Shown here: positions 54,309-63,146 of the stretch, piece after piece
How positions within the stretch are numbered: the stretch's first letter is position 1
Layout of the letters: each line of letters starts with the position of its first letter
Source: Methylorubrum populi
GTDB lineage: Bacteria > Pseudomonadota > Alphaproteobacteria > Rhizobiales > Beijerinckiaceae
Assembly (NCBI GenBank): GCA_020741775.1
Contig: DYYG01000025.1
Location: forward strand, 1 to 64,000
Direction of reading: 5' to 3'
Length of the DNA: 64,000 nucleotides
Made by a program: the position numbers and the translations under genes
The notes under the pieces: generated by a model
Databases searched by the model: none
What the model was told of the DNA's origin: nothing
What the model saw: the letters and a program-made list of their open reading frames with translations, nothing else

Positions 54309-55790
54309 CTACTTGCTCTTCCGAATTCCCGTCGGCTTCAGCAGGAAGGCCGGCACATGCGAGCCGAGGCCGACCGGCGTCTCGTCGTCCTCGTCGCGGC
54401 GAGGGGGACGCCGCTCGCCGCGGGACCGGTCGGGCCCGCTCCGCGAGGTGTCGCGGACGGGCGCAACCGGCTCGGCCTCGCGCCGGACGTCGTCGGTGCG
54501 GCCGCGCTCGGGCGCCGGGCGGCGATTGCCGCGGGAGCGGGATTCGCTCGGCCGCTCGGCCGATTTCTGGACGGGCTTATCGCCCCCCTTCGCGTCTTCC
54601 TTGATCCGGCGACCGCCGCGGCGGCGGCGCGGCTCGTCGCCCTCCGCATCGGCGGGCAGGCTGGACAGGTCGCCTTCGAGCCACTCGATCGGCTGGCCGA
54701 TCAGGCTCTCGATCGCCGCGAGCGAGCGCTCGTCGGCCCGGCTCGCCAGGGTGAAGGCGTGACCGGCACGGCCGGCGCGGCCGGTGCGACCGATGCGGTG
54801 GACGTAATCCTCCGGGTGATGCGGAACGTCGAAATTGAAGACGTGACTCACCGCCGGGATATCGAGGCCGCGGGCGGCCACGTCCGAGGCCACCAGCAGC
54901 GGCGTCTCCCCGGTGCGGAACCCGTCGAGGGCGGCCATCCGGGCGCGCTGGTCCATATCGCCGTGCAGGGCCGCCGCGTTGAAGCCGTGGCTGGTCAGCG
55001 AGCGCTGGAGCTGGGCGACGTCGCGCTTGCGGTTGCAGAAGATGATGCCGTTCTGCAACTCGCCCGCCGAACGGATGAGGTGGCGCAGCACCTTGCGCTT
55101 CTCGTGCCCCTCGGCGCCGGTGGCCACGAGGCGCTGCTCGATGGTCGTCGCGGTGGAGGCGGGACGGGCGACCTCGACCCGTTGCGGGTTGTGCAGGAAC
55201 ATATCCGCCAGGCGCTCGATCTCCGGCGGCATGGTGGCGGAGAAGAACAGCGTCTGGCGCGTGAAGGGCACCATCTTCACGATGCGCTCGATATCGGGGA
55301 TGAAGCCCATGTCGAGCATCCGGTCGGCCTCGTCGATGACGAGGAGCTCGACGCCGGTGAGGAGCAGCTTGCCGCGCTCGAAATGGTCGAGCAGCCGTCC
55401 GGGGGTGGCGATCAGCACATCGGTGCCGCGGGTGAGCTTGGCATCCTGGTCGGCAAAGGAGACGCCGCCGATGATCAGCGCCACGTTGAGCTTGTGGTTG
55501 GTGCCGTAGCGCTCGAAATTCTCCTCCACCTGCGCCGCGAGCTCGCGGGTCGGCTCGAGGATCAGCGTGCGCGGCATGCGGGCCCGGGCACGGCCGGTTT
55601 CCAGCATGGTCAGCATCGGCAGGGTGAAGGCGGCGGTCTTGCCGGTTCCGGTCTGGGCGATGCCGAGTACGTCGCGCCGGGCGAGCACGTGCGGGATCGC
55701 CTGGGCCTGGATCGGCGTCGGCTCGGTGTAGCCGGCCGCGGTCACGGCCTGGAGAACCTTGTCGCTCAGTCCAAGATCGGCGAAAGACAT
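54309..55790 (-). CDS. DEAD-box RNA helicase, RhlE-like
   Basis: 493 residues. Q motif (FADLGLSDKVLQAVTAAGYTEPTPIQ), motif I AQTGTGKT (45-52), Ib TPGR, motif II DEAD (LVIDEADRML), SAT in FFSATMP and motif VI HRIGRTGRAGR. The C-terminal 130 residues are basic and Arg-rich (RRRRGGRR, RSRGNRRPAPERGR), typical of RhlE, which acts in ribosome assembly and RNA decay. ATG 55790 starts the Q motif region; upstream frame is noise. Confidence 0.94.
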   Translation of the reverse strand: MSFADLGLSDKVLQAVTAAGYTEPTPIQAQAIPHVLARRDVLGIAQTGTGKTAAFTLPMLTMLETGRARARMPRTLILEPTRELAAQVEENFERYGTNHKLNVALIIGGVSFADQDAKLTRGTDVLIATPGRLLDHFERGKLLLTGVELLVIDEADRMLDMGFIPDIERIVKMVPFTRQTLFFSATMPPEIERLADMFLHNPQRVEVARPASTATTIEQRLVATGAEGHEKRKVLRHLIRSAGELQNGIIFCNRKRDVAQLQRSLTSHGFNAAALHGDMDQRARMAALDGFRTGETPLLVASDVAARGLDIPAVSHVFNFDVPHHPEDYVHRIGRTGRAGRAGHAFTLASRADERSLAAIESLIGQPIEWLEGDLSSLPADAEGDEPRRRRGGRRIKEDAKGGDKPVQKSAERPSESRSRGNRRPAPERGRTDDVRREAEPVAPVRDTSRSGPDRSRGERRPPRRDEDDETPVGLGSHVPAFLLKPTGIRKSK

Positions 55791-56043
55791 CGGGTGCGGG
55801 AAACCATTGCGCGCGTGGGATGGGCCGATCAGGGCTCTAAGGCTCGCGCCGGCGGCGGATCGCGGGAGCCGTGCGCGGTACGCCGTCACGCGTCCGACCG
55901 CGCGCGACACTTAGAGCCTTGTGCCTGCTTGTCAATCGACTGTGCCCGCGCGAGCCCTGCCCGGAGGGGCCGGGCACGGTTGCATCCTCGGTATTCTTAA
56001 CCGATCCGCGGCGCTGTTTTCACCGCCCGGCCGGAACGCGGCC

Positions 56044-56292
56044 TCAATCATCCCGTGCGCCCGGGCGAAGGCAGGGGTCGAGCCGCGTCTCCCTGGCACG
56101 GGGGCCGATCGAGCCGGTGACCTCGGGGTCGCCGGGCAGACGGGCCGTCTGCTGGGGCGAGGACAGCGGTTTCTCCGGCGGTTTGGCGACGTGGTGAGCG
56201 AGCGCCGTCGCGGCGAGGCCGAGGATCAGTGTCACCTTGATCGACCAGGAGAGGGGGCCGCGCGCTGTCTGCGGGCCGGAATCCAACGACAT
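56044..56292 (-). CDS. Hypothetical single-pass membrane protein (82 aa)
   Basis: Begins MSLDSGPQTARGPLSWSIKV followed by a transmembrane helix (TLILGLAATALAHHVA) and a polar tail with PEVTGSIGPRARETR, a motif pattern seen in other Methylobacterium hypothetical proteins. It is probably anchored in the inner membrane. No function known. Confidence 0.6.
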   Translation of the reverse strand: MSLDSGPQTARGPLSWSIKVTLILGLAATALAHHVAKPPEKPLSSPQQTARLPGDPEVTGSIGPRARETRLDPCLRPGARDD

Positions 56293-56644
56293 GGGGTGCC
56301 ATCCATCCGGTCGGCGGATTCGGATACGGGGCCGCCGGCCGAAGCGTAGGATGGGCGGGCAAGGTTAATGCATTCTCCCGTCCCGCATTTAGCAGAATAT
56401 TTACCGTGTTCCGGGCATGATTCGCGTCGGGATTTGACTGTTGCAAGCTTTCGACAGCCGCGCCTCTCGATGTGTGCAAGAGCACATCGAACGGTTGCGG
56501 ATGTTCGAGGTCGCGTAGGCTTCACGTTTCGTTGACGGGTTCGGGTGCATTTGTCCGTCCATCGCAGGACAGCGATGAACACCGGGTCTGTCCCCCGGCC
56601 ATGACCAACCCAGCACCGGCTCCCGCCATACAGGGTACGAGACG
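56293..56644. other. 352-bp region upstream of the porin gene
   Basis: No gene is seen. It contains a perfect inverted repeat at 56467-56490 (TCGATGTG, 8-nt spacer, CACATCGA) and should hold the porin promoter and a long leader; the porin start lies 154 bp after the repeat. Confidence 0.5.
56467..56490. promoter_or_regulatory. Inverted repeat upstream of the porin gene
   Basis: TCGATGTG and CACATCGA form a perfect 8-bp dyad separated by TGCAAGAG. It could be an operator or a hairpin in the 5' leader of the porin mRNA. No protein is assigned to it. Confidence 0.4.
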
Positions 56645-57541
56645 ATGAAAAGCCTGCTTCTCGCTTCGAGCGCGCTTGTTGCCGCGACCGTTGCCGCCTC
56701 CGCCGCCGACCTTCCGCGTCGCGCCGCGCCGCCGCCGGTGTTCCAGCCGGTGCCGGTCTTCACCTGGACGGGCTTCTATGCCGGTATCAACGCCGGCTAC
56801 GGCTTCAACACCCGTGACAACAACAGCCCGACCGTGATCGGCGTCCCCGCCTCGGCCGGCGTCTTCGCCTCCTCGGCTCCCGCCCTGACCAGCGGCGTCA
56901 TCGCCTTCAGCAACCGCAACAACAACGAAGGCTTCGTTGGCGGCGGTCAGATCGGCTACAACTACCAGTTCACCCCGGGCTCCGGCTTCGTGGTCGGCGT
57001 CGAGGCCGACGCCCAGTACGCCGATTTCGGCCGTAACCGGAACCGCTACGCCTTCGCCACCACCACCGGCACCGGCGGCATCATCCCGGGCACCCTGGTC
57101 TACAACCCGAGCGGCCTGTCGGGCCTCGACTACTTCGGCACCGTCCGCGGTCGCCTCGGCTACGCCTTCGACCGCACCCTCGTCTACGGCACCGGCGGCT
57201 TCGCCTACGGTTCGGGCGGCGGCCGGCAGTTCGGCACCGGCGTGTCCTCCAACGACTTCCAGACCGGCTGGGCCGCCGGCGGCGGTATCGAATACGCCCT
57301 GCCGACCGACTCCTTCCTGAACTTCTTCCGCTCGTCCGCCGTGACGCTGAAGGTGGAAGGTCTCTACGTGAACCTCGATCGCGGCTCCGGCCAGCGTGGC
57401 GCCTTCGCCACCAACGCCACCGGCGCCACCATCACCACCAGCACCCCGGGCGTGGTGGTCGTCTCCGGCGCGCCCCGCCGCAATGACACCGAGTTCGCCG
57501 TCGTCCGCGCCGGCCTGAACTACAAGTTCGGTTCGTACTAA
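56645..57541 (+). CDS. Omp25/Omp31-like outer-membrane beta-barrel protein
   Basis: 298 residues. A signal peptide (MKSLLLASSALVAATVAASA) is followed by ADLPRRAAPPP, the usual mature start of this Rhizobiales porin-like family. Alternating amphipathic strands follow (WTGFYAGINAGYGFNTRD, QIGYNYQFTPGSGFVVGVEADAQYADF, GRLGYAFDRTLVYGTGGFAYG) and a terminal strand AGLNYKFGSY. It is an eight-stranded barrel in the outer membrane. It has a strong codon bias and two downstream hairpins, consistent with high expression. Confidence 0.92.
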   Translation: MKSLLLASSALVAATVAASAADLPRRAAPPPVFQPVPVFTWTGFYAGINAGYGFNTRDNNSPTVIGVPASAGVFASSAPALTSGVIAFSNRNNNEGFVGGGQIGYNYQFTPGSGFVVGVEADAQYADFGRNRNRYAFATTTGTGGIIPGTLVYNPSGLSGLDYFGTVRGRLGYAFDRTLVYGTGGFAYGSGGGRQFGTGVSSNDFQTGWAAGGGIEYALPTDSFLNFFRSSAVTLKVEGLYVNLDRGSGQRGAFATNATGATITTSTPGVVVVSGAPRRNDTEFAVVRAGLNYKFGSY

Positions 57542-57554
57542 GATCGGCACCAGC

Positions 57555-57617
57555 CGGCGGTCCGTCCCGGACCGCCGCGACTGCCTCGGAAGAGCCCGGC
57601 TCCAGGCCGGGCTTTTT
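57555..57617 (+). terminator. Tandem hairpins ending the porin transcript
   Basis: First hairpin CGGCGGTCC/GGACCGCCG with a 5-nt loop (57555-57577). Second hairpin AGCCCGGC/GCCGGGCT with loop TCCAG (57593-57613) followed by TTTTT, a classic Rho-independent terminator. Confidence 0.9.
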
Positions 57618-57767
57618 CGCGTCTATGCCTCGCCGAGGGCGGGAGCATGCGGTTAAGGTCCCGTTTACCATCCCGGCCGATCCTGCGCGGCTCGGGACAG
57701 CCGCGATGCGGGCCCCGGCGCCCGCAACCGCCACGGTGAGATCCGGCATCCGCATGACATCCGGCGC

Positions 57768-58184
57768 ATGACATCGGGCCTCCCGACATCCGGTTCGATC
57801 CGGAGCAGGGCGGGCGCGCGGCCGGCGGTCACGGCCCGCGCCGCCCTGGCCGTGCTGCTCTGCGCCGTCCCATGCCTGTCCGTCCCGGTTGCCCGGGCCG
57901 AGGAGCCGCTCTACCTGCGCATCCGCTCCCATCCGGCGGCCCGGCTCGACGGTGCCGCCGGGACTGGTTTGGCGGCCGGACCGGCGGCCGAGGGACCGCC
58001 GCGCGAGACCGTGTGGGAGCGCAGCGACCGGCGGGCCCGGATCGCCATCGCGTCGGTCTGCACCGGTTGCCTCCCTGCCCCCTCTTCCCCGCGTGTCTCG
58101 AAGCCCGCATCCGTGGCAGAAGCCCCGGCCTCCGACCCACCTTCTTCCGTTCTCTCCTCTCCTCCGACAGCAGGTGCCCCATGA
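57768..58184 (+). CDS. Hypothetical exported protein
   Basis: 138 residues with a signal peptide (ARAALAVLLCAVPCLSVPVARAE) followed by a short region RIRSHPAARLD and a Ser/Pro/Ala-rich tail with a Cys pair (SVCTGCLPAP). Its stop overlaps the start of the next gene (ATGA), supporting that it is translated. No family is recognised. Confidence 0.6.
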   Translation: MTSGLPTSGSIRSRAGARPAVTARAALAVLLCAVPCLSVPVARAEEPLYLRIRSHPAARLDGAAGTGLAAGPAAEGPPRETVWERSDRRARIAIASVCTGCLPAPSSPRVSKPASVAEAPASDPPSSVLSSPPTAGAP

Positions 58185-58585
58185 GCCAGGCCCACCCGAC
58201 CACCGGCGCGACCGTCGATCCGGAATGCCCGGTTTCCCTCGAGCTGCTCGGTGAGGTCTACCGTGCCGACGAGTACGACCTGCCCTACATCCTGGAGACG
58301 ATTCCGGCGCTCACCCGCGCCAAGCTCGCGGCCTATCTCTACGGCAAGAGCCACATGCACCAGCTCGGCCTGAAGGTCGCCCGCGCCTGCGAGCGTGACG
58401 ACCTGATCCGGGCGGTGGGCGAGATCGGCTCGGTGATTCACGGTCAGTCCCGGCTCAAGCCGACTGAGGCGGCGCCGGAACCCGATGCGCCGGCGGCGCG
58501 GGGCAGGGGCGCGCAACCGGCTCAGCCGAAGAAGGTCAAGATCAGCCTCGGCGGCTCCGCCGCCAAGGGGCGCAGCTTCGATTGA
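58181..58585 (+). CDS. Hypothetical cytoplasmic protein (134 aa)
   Basis: The first 95 residues are compact and helical (CPVSLELLGEVYRADEYDLPYILETIPALTRAKLAAYLYG, LKVARACERDDLIRAVGEIG); the tail is Lys/Ala-rich and basic (PKKVKISLGGSAAKG). ATG 58181 overlaps the previous stop. No family is recalled; it may bind nucleic acid through the tail, which is a guess. Confidence 0.65.
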   Translation: MSQAHPTTGATVDPECPVSLELLGEVYRADEYDLPYILETIPALTRAKLAAYLYGKSHMHQLGLKVARACERDDLIRAVGEIGSVIHGQSRLKPTEAAPEPDAPAARGRGAQPAQPKKVKISLGGSAAKGRSFD

Positions 58586-58706
58586 GCCTGGGGCCGCTCC
58601 CGAACGAGGAGCGGCTCTTGATCTTTGTTTTGCAGTGCAGCATCGGTTTCGAGGCCGGCCGACATCTGCCGGGACGACGCGCCGGGATGTGAAAGGAACA
58701 GGCTCG

Positions 58707-58979
58707 ATGTTCGCATCGTGGTGGAAGCTCGGGCTCGACACGACGTTGCTCGCCTTCGAGGCGCAATCCGTGATCGCCCTGCGGATGGCCAAGCTCTCGG
58801 CCGGCGGCAGCGCCGCCCAGCTCGAAGCGCAGCGTATGGTCAGCGAGAAGGTGTTCGCGGCGGGGGAGGCGGCGATGCAGCTCGCCACCGGCGCGTCCCA
58901 TGGGGCCGTGGTGGCCGGCTATCGCCGCAAGGTCCGGGCGAACCACCGTCGTCTCACCCGCGGTGCCAACCACGATTAA
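58707..58979 (+). CDS. Short phasin-like protein (90 aa)
   Basis: MFASWWKLGLDTTLLAFEAQ begins an amphipathic helical protein with an Ala/Gln-rich middle (LSAGGSAAQLEAQRMVSEKV) and a basic end (RRKVRANHRRL). It resembles the small phasin-like proteins common in Methylobacterium and other PHB-storing alphaproteobacteria, which coat granules or act in stress. GAAAGGAACAGG before ATG 58707 supports the start. Confidence 0.65.
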   Translation: MFASWWKLGLDTTLLAFEAQSVIALRMAKLSAGGSAAQLEAQRMVSEKVFAAGEAAMQLATGASHGAVVAGYRRKVRANHRRLTRGANHD

Positions 58980-59041
58980 CCGCCCCTTAACCATGGGCTC
59001 CCATCGTTCGGGCTCGCGTCGGACGACCTCAGGAGAGCTTC

Positions 59042-59440
59042 ATGGTGCTGTGCGAGACGAGCGTGCGCGAGCGCGCCTATTTCATCTGGGAAGGTGAAGG
59101 CCGGGTCTTCGGCCGGGCCGAGGCCCATTGGCTGCAGGCCGAGGCCGAGCTGCTGCGGGCCGCCGTGACGGCCGATGCCGTCGCGCCCGTCGAGGTCGCC
59201 CCGGCTGCGAAGGCTGCGAAGCCCCGCGCTTCCCGCGCCAAAGCCGCCGAGGCCGCCGCCGCCGTGCCGGCGAGCGCCGCGAAGGCGCCGGCGAAGGTGG
59301 CGGCCAAGGTTGCCACCCAGATCGCCGCGAAATCCGCGAAGACCCCTGCCGCCAAGGCCGTGAAGGCCGCGCCGAAGGCCAAGCCGGCGGCGAGCCGTTC
59401 GAAGTCCCGCACCGGGGCCGAGTCCGCCGTCCTCCACTGA
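59042..59440 (+). CDS. DUF2934 protein with histone-H1-like Ala/Lys-rich tail
   Basis: 132 residues. The N-terminal 45 residues match DUF2934 (RERAYFIWEGEGRVFGRAEAHWLQAEAEL). The remaining 85 are Ala/Lys/Pro repeats (AAKVATQIAAKSAKTPAAKA and similar), like the C-terminal tails of bacterial histone-H1-like and DNA-condensing proteins. Nucleoid association is an inference from composition. AGGAGAG precedes ATG 59042, and a strong terminator follows. Confidence 0.75.
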   Translation: MVLCETSVRERAYFIWEGEGRVFGRAEAHWLQAEAELLRAAVTADAVAPVEVAPAAKAAKPRASRAKAAEAAAAVPASAAKAPAKVAAKVATQIAAKSAKTPAAKAVKAAPKAKPAASRSKSRTGAESAVLH

Positions 59441-59466
59441 TCCGCACCAGAGCGTCGCGGTTCGAG

Positions 59467-59505
59467 AGCCCGCCGCCCGCACAGGGCGGCGGGCTTCGCT
59501 GTTTT
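59467..59505 (+). terminator. Intrinsic terminator after the DUF2934 gene
   Basis: AGCCCGCCGCCC and GGGCGGCGGGCT form a perfect 12-bp stem with loop GCACA, followed by TCGCTGTTTTC. It lies 27 bp after the stop codon. Confidence 0.85.
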
Positions 59506-59594
59506 CAGGAACCTGTGCCGGCCGGGGAACGCGGGGCAGGCTCGGCCGTTGCCCATCGCATCGGCCGGAACGGGCGATGGCAGGCGGGAAAGGC

Positions 59595-59894
59595 ATGGGG
59601 ATGCGCGGACTGGTTGGATCGAGCCTCGTCGGAGCCGTTTTCGCCGCCGTGACCCTGACGGCGGGCGGTGCCGTGGCCGGACCGTGGCGCGGAGGCGAGG
59701 CGGTCCTCGCCGGGCCCGCCGTGCCGGCGGTCAGCGGCCGGGCTCCGTGGAACGCGCCCTGGGAATACGATTCGGGCAGCGGCAACGACCGGCGTCCCGA
59801 ATTGCCGTATTACCAGCAGGGCCGGGGCCAGCAGACCGGTGGACCGGCCCGCAACCTCCTGCCGGATGACGGCCTCCAGCTCTTCCCCCGCTGA
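59595..59894 (+). CDS. Hypothetical exported protein
   Basis: 99 residues from ATG 59595 behind GGGAAAGG (ATG 59577 is in frame). It has a signal peptide (LVGSSLVGAVFAAVTLTAGGAVAG) and a mature region rich in Gly, Pro, Gln and Asp, ending NLLPDDGLQLFPR. No cysteines or known motif. It is 15 bp upstream of the HAD phosphatase gene. Confidence 0.6.
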   Translation: MGMRGLVGSSLVGAVFAAVTLTAGGAVAGPWRGGEAVLAGPAVPAVSGRAPWNAPWEYDSGSGNDRRPELPYYQQGRGQQTGGPARNLLPDDGLQLFPR

Positions 59895-59909
59895 CAAGCG
59901 GCCGACCGG

Positions 59910-60581
59910 ATGAGCGCTCGCATCAAGGCCGTCGTGTTCGACATCGACGGCACGCTTCTGGACAGCGTCGACCTGCACGCCCGAGCCTGGGTCGAGGCTT
60001 TCGCGCATTTCGGGATCCGGACCGAGGAAGCGGCGGTGCGCCGCCAGATCGGCAAGGGCGGCGATCAACTTCTGCCGGTCTTCGTGGACGAGGCGCGTCT
60101 CGCCCGGGAAGGGGAGGCGATCGAGGCCTACCGCTCGGATCTGTTCAAACGCCGGTACCTGGCGCAGACCAAGCCGTTCCCAGGGGTTCAATCCCTGCTC
60201 AGCCATGTGCGTGATGCAGGCCAGACCGTCGCCCTCGCCTCCTCGGGCAAGGCTTCGGAGGTGGAAAATTATCAAAAGATCCTCGGCATCACCGACCTCG
60301 TCGATGTGGTGACGACCTCGGACGACGCCGACCGCTCCAAGCCCCATCCCGACATTTTCGAAGCGGTCCTGAGCAAGCTGCCTGGGCTCCCGAAAGAGGC
60401 GGTCATGGTCGTGGGCGACACGCCTTACGATGCGCAAGCCGCTGGCAAGGCAGGGCTTTCCAGCATCGGTGTGTTGTGCGGAGGCTTTCCCGAGGCGGAG
60501 CTCTCGGCCGCTGGCTGCGTGGCGATCTACGGGGATCCGCAGGATCTGCTCGATGGCTACGCCCGCTCACCTCTGGCCTGA
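59910..60581 (+). CDS. HAD-superfamily phosphatase (PGP/beta-PGM-like)
   Basis: 223 residues. Motif I VFDIDGTLLDS with nucleophile D11 and acid/base D13; helical cap domain (about 20-85); motif II Ser in ALASSGKASE; motif III Lys in SKPHPDIFE; motif IV GDTPYDAQAAGKAG. It hydrolyses a small phosphorylated metabolite such as phosphoglycolate or a sugar phosphate; which one cannot be read. Confidence 0.92.
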   Translation: MSARIKAVVFDIDGTLLDSVDLHARAWVEAFAHFGIRTEEAAVRRQIGKGGDQLLPVFVDEARLAREGEAIEAYRSDLFKRRYLAQTKPFPGVQSLLSHVRDAGQTVALASSGKASEVENYQKILGITDLVDVVTTSDDADRSKPHPDIFEAVLSKLPGLPKEAVMVVGDTPYDAQAAGKAGLSSIGVLCGGFPEAELSAAGCVAIYGDPQDLLDGYARSPLA

Positions 60582-60727
60582 AGCGGCCGTCGTCAAAAAT
60601 CCGTGAGGCGGCGGCGGATTTCTGAACAGGCGGGTAACCGCGAGCCGGCAAACCTATGGCGTCGTGATTTGGAACCGTTTAAGAGCCCGCCCCGCGGGTG
60701 GGACGAGTCCCCTTTCGGATGCGATCG

Positions 60728-60925
60728 ATGCAGAGCACGGCCAAAACGTTCGTAACGACCTCCAAATCCCTTCAGCAGCAGGTCGCCGAGGCCGTCGAGG
60801 ATCGGGCGCTGCCGATCAGCCGGCTGCTGCGCCTGATGTGGGCGCTCGATGCCGACCGGAGCGCCGCCAACCAGAACCTGCGGGCGCAGCTCCGGGCTCG
60901 GATCGGCGCGCCGCTGAGCGCCTGA
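60728..60925 (+). CDS. Hypothetical small helical protein (65 aa)
   Basis: MQSTAKTFVTTSKSLQQQVA begins a short protein predicted all-helical (LPISRLLRLMWALDADRSAANQNLRAQL). Codon usage fits the genome. The upstream in-frame ATGs at 60698 and 60719 are less likely. No family is recognised. Confidence 0.5.
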   Translation: MQSTAKTFVTTSKSLQQQVAEAVEDRALPISRLLRLMWALDADRSAANQNLRAQLRARIGAPLSA

Positions 60926-61039
60926 TCCTCCGGCGTACGGATGAGACCGTGCGCGAGGAAACCACGGTAAATTCAAGAGATCGTTTGTCTTTCGGGGCGG
61001 GGTGCCTCCCCGGAAGGTCGCTCGGCCCGGCCGCGATCC

Positions 61040-61723
61040 TCAGGCCGTGGCAGGGATCTCGATCCGGCCCGCGCGCAGGCGGACCGTGCGGTCGCAGAGC
61101 CGCGCCAGACCGGGATCGTGGGTCACCAGCACGAGCGTCGCGCCACGGTCGCGCTTGAGACCGAACAGCAAATCCACGATCTGCCGCCCCGTCGCCTCGT
61201 CGAGGTTTCCGGTCGGCTCGTCGGCGACCAGAATCGCCGGATTGGGCGCGATCGCCCGTGCGATGGCCACGCGCTGCTGCTCGCCGCCGGAGAGCTGCGC
61301 CGGGTAATGCCGCAGCCTGTGCCCGAGACCGACTGCCTCCAGCTCCGCCGCCGCGCGCCCATGCGGATCGGGCGCGCCCGCGAGTTCGAGCGGCAAGGCC
61401 ACGTTCTCCAGCGCGGTCATGGTCGGCACGAGGTGGAACGCCTGGAACACGATGCCGATGTTCCGGCCGCGAAAGCGGGCGAGCCCGTCTTCGTCGAGGC
61501 GCCCGAGATCGGTGTCGGCGATGACGACCCGGCCGGTATCGGGCCGTTCCAGCCCCGCCATCACCGTCAGCAGGGTGGACTTGCCCGAGCCTGAGGGGCC
61601 GACGAGCCCCACCGCCTCACCCCGCTCGACATCGAGCGAGATGCCGCGCAGGACATGCACCCGCGCTGCGCCGCGGCCGAGACTGAGCTCGATCTGCGAC
61701 AGGGAGACGGCCTTGTTCGACAT
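61040..61723 (-). CDS. ABC transporter ATP-binding protein (YbbA/LolD-MacB type)
   Basis: 227 residues. Walker A GPSGSGKST (42-50), Q-loop IVFQAFHLVPTMTALENV, signature LSGGEQQR, Walker B ILVADEPTGNLD and H-loop VTHD. The LVPTMTALENV stretch is typical of the LolD/MacB/YbbA group. It is divergent from an arylesterase gene, as ybbA and tesA are in many bacteria. The permease partner (YbbP-like) is not next to it. Confidence 0.9.
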   Translation of the reverse strand: MSNKAVSLSQIELSLGRGAARVHVLRGISLDVERGEAVGLVGPSGSGKSTLLTVMAGLERPDTGRVVIADTDLGRLDEDGLARFRGRNIGIVFQAFHLVPTMTALENVALPLELAGAPDPHGRAAAELEAVGLGHRLRHYPAQLSGGEQQRVAIARAIAPNPAILVADEPTGNLDEATGRQIVDLLFGLKRDRGATLVLVTHDPGLARLCDRTVRLRAGRIEIPATA

Positions 61724-61825
61724 CAGGCACCGACCGATCTTGGTGGGGACACGGGCAGGTTCGAGCGGGAGGAAACGGCTTTGCACCACGGGAACGCGGC
61801 GGAGGCCGGATCCGGCCGGGAGAGA

Positions 61826-62557
61826 ATGCCCCGGCTTGTGTCACGCTTGGAGGCCCGGCGCGAGGCGCGCCTCGGGGATGTGGGGTCGGCCCGTCCCCGG
61901 CGCAGGGCCGCGCTGATGCTCCTCTTCGCCGCAGTCACGCTCGCGGGCATCGCGAGCCTCGCCCCCGGCATCGCCCGCGCCGAGGAGATTCCCCTGAAGC
62001 TCGTGGCGCTCGGCGACAGCCTCACCGCGGGCTATCGCCTGCCGGCCGACGCCGCCTTTCCCGCGGTGCTGGAAAAGGCGCTCAAGGCGCGCGGGCACAC
62101 GGTCGAGATCGCCAATGCCGGCGTCTCCGGCGATACCAGCACCGGCGGGCTCGACCGGCTCGATTGGTCGGTGCCCGATGGGACCGACGGGGTAATTCTC
62201 GAACTCGGCGCCAACGACATGCTGCGGGGCACCGACCCGGCGGTGACCCGCAAGGCCCTGGAGACGATCATCGTGCGGCTGAAGGAGCGCGGCATCCCGG
62301 TCCTGCTCGCCGGCATGCTGGCCGCGCCGAATCTCGGCACGGAGTACCGCGCCCGCTTCGACGCGATCTATCCCGACCTCGCCAAGGCGCACGACCTCGT
62401 GCTCTACCCGTTCTTCCTCGACGGCGTGGCGGGCCAGCGGGCCAACACCCTGGATGACGGGCTGCATCCCACCGCCAAGGGGATCGAGCGGGTGGTCGAG
62501 GGCATCCTGCCGAGCGTCGAGACCTTCCTGACCCGGCTGGAGCGGAAGAAGGGGTAG
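61826..62557 (+). CDS. Arylesterase / lysophospholipase (SGNH hydrolase, TesA-like)
   Basis: 243 residues. An N-terminal hydrophobic signal (LMLLFAAVTLAGIASLAPGIARAE) suggests periplasmic location. GDS motif ALGDSLTAGY with Ser65, Gly in VSGDTSTGG, Asn in ELGANDMLRG and the terminal DxxH in DDGLHPT form the SGNH set. ATG 61826 follows GGGAGAG; the open frame upstream overlaps the ABC gene's control region. Divergent from the ABC ATPase. Confidence 0.92.
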   Translation: MPRLVSRLEARREARLGDVGSARPRRRAALMLLFAAVTLAGIASLAPGIARAEEIPLKLVALGDSLTAGYRLPADAAFPAVLEKALKARGHTVEIANAGVSGDTSTGGLDRLDWSVPDGTDGVILELGANDMLRGTDPAVTRKALETIIVRLKERGIPVLLAGMLAAPNLGTEYRARFDAIYPDLAKAHDLVLYPFFLDGVAGQRANTLDDGLHPTAKGIERVVEGILPSVETFLTRLERKKG

Positions 62558-62562
62558 GGGCC

Positions 62563-63138
62563 ATGCCGCGCCTGTTCACCGGGCTCGAAATCCCGGCGGA
62601 GATCGCCGAGAGGCTGTCCTTCTTCCGCGGCGGTTTGCCGGGTGCGCGCTGGATCGAGCCGGGCGACTACCATGTCACCCTGCGCTTCCTCGGCGAGGTC
62701 GACGACGTCCTCGCCGCCGATCTCGACGCCGGCCTCGCGGAGGCGCGCCCGCGCCCGCCTCTCACCGTGACCCTCGACGGGCTCGCGGCCTTCGGCGGCG
62801 ACAAGCCGCGGGCACTCTATGCTTCGGTGGTGGCCACGCCCGAATTGATCGCGTTGCAGGAGGAGCACGAGCGCATCGCCCGCCGGGCCGGTGCCGAGCC
62901 GGAGCGGCGCAAGTTCACGCCACACGTCACCCTGGCCCGCCTCAACCGCGAGGCGACGCCGGAGGCGGTGGCGCACATCCTCGCGCAGACGGGCGTGTTT
63001 CCCCGCCTTAGCTTCACGGCGCGGCGGGCTGCCCTCTACTCGGCCCGCACCTCGCGGGGCGGCGGCCCCTATCTCGTCGAGGCAGCCTATCCCTTTGTGG
63101 GCGGGGAATTCGGGGCTGACGAGGACGCGGACGGCTAG
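62563..63138 (+). CDS. thpR: RNA 2',3'-cyclic phosphodiesterase (ThpR/LigT)
   Basis: 191 residues of the 2H phosphoesterase family. Two HxTx motifs are present: YHVTLRFLGEV (H37) and TPHVTLARL, forming the catalytic pair for 2',3'-cyclic phosphate opening and reversible RNA 2'-5' ligation. It begins 5 bp after the arylesterase stop, so the two genes are probably co-transcribed. Confidence 0.93.
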   Translation: MPRLFTGLEIPAEIAERLSFFRGGLPGARWIEPGDYHVTLRFLGEVDDVLAADLDAGLAEARPRPPLTVTLDGLAAFGGDKPRALYASVVATPELIALQEEHERIARRAGAEPERRKFTPHVTLARLNREATPEAVAHILAQTGVFPRLSFTARRAALYSARTSRGGGPYLVEAAYPFVGGEFGADEDADG

Positions 63139-63146
63139 GTCCCTGG

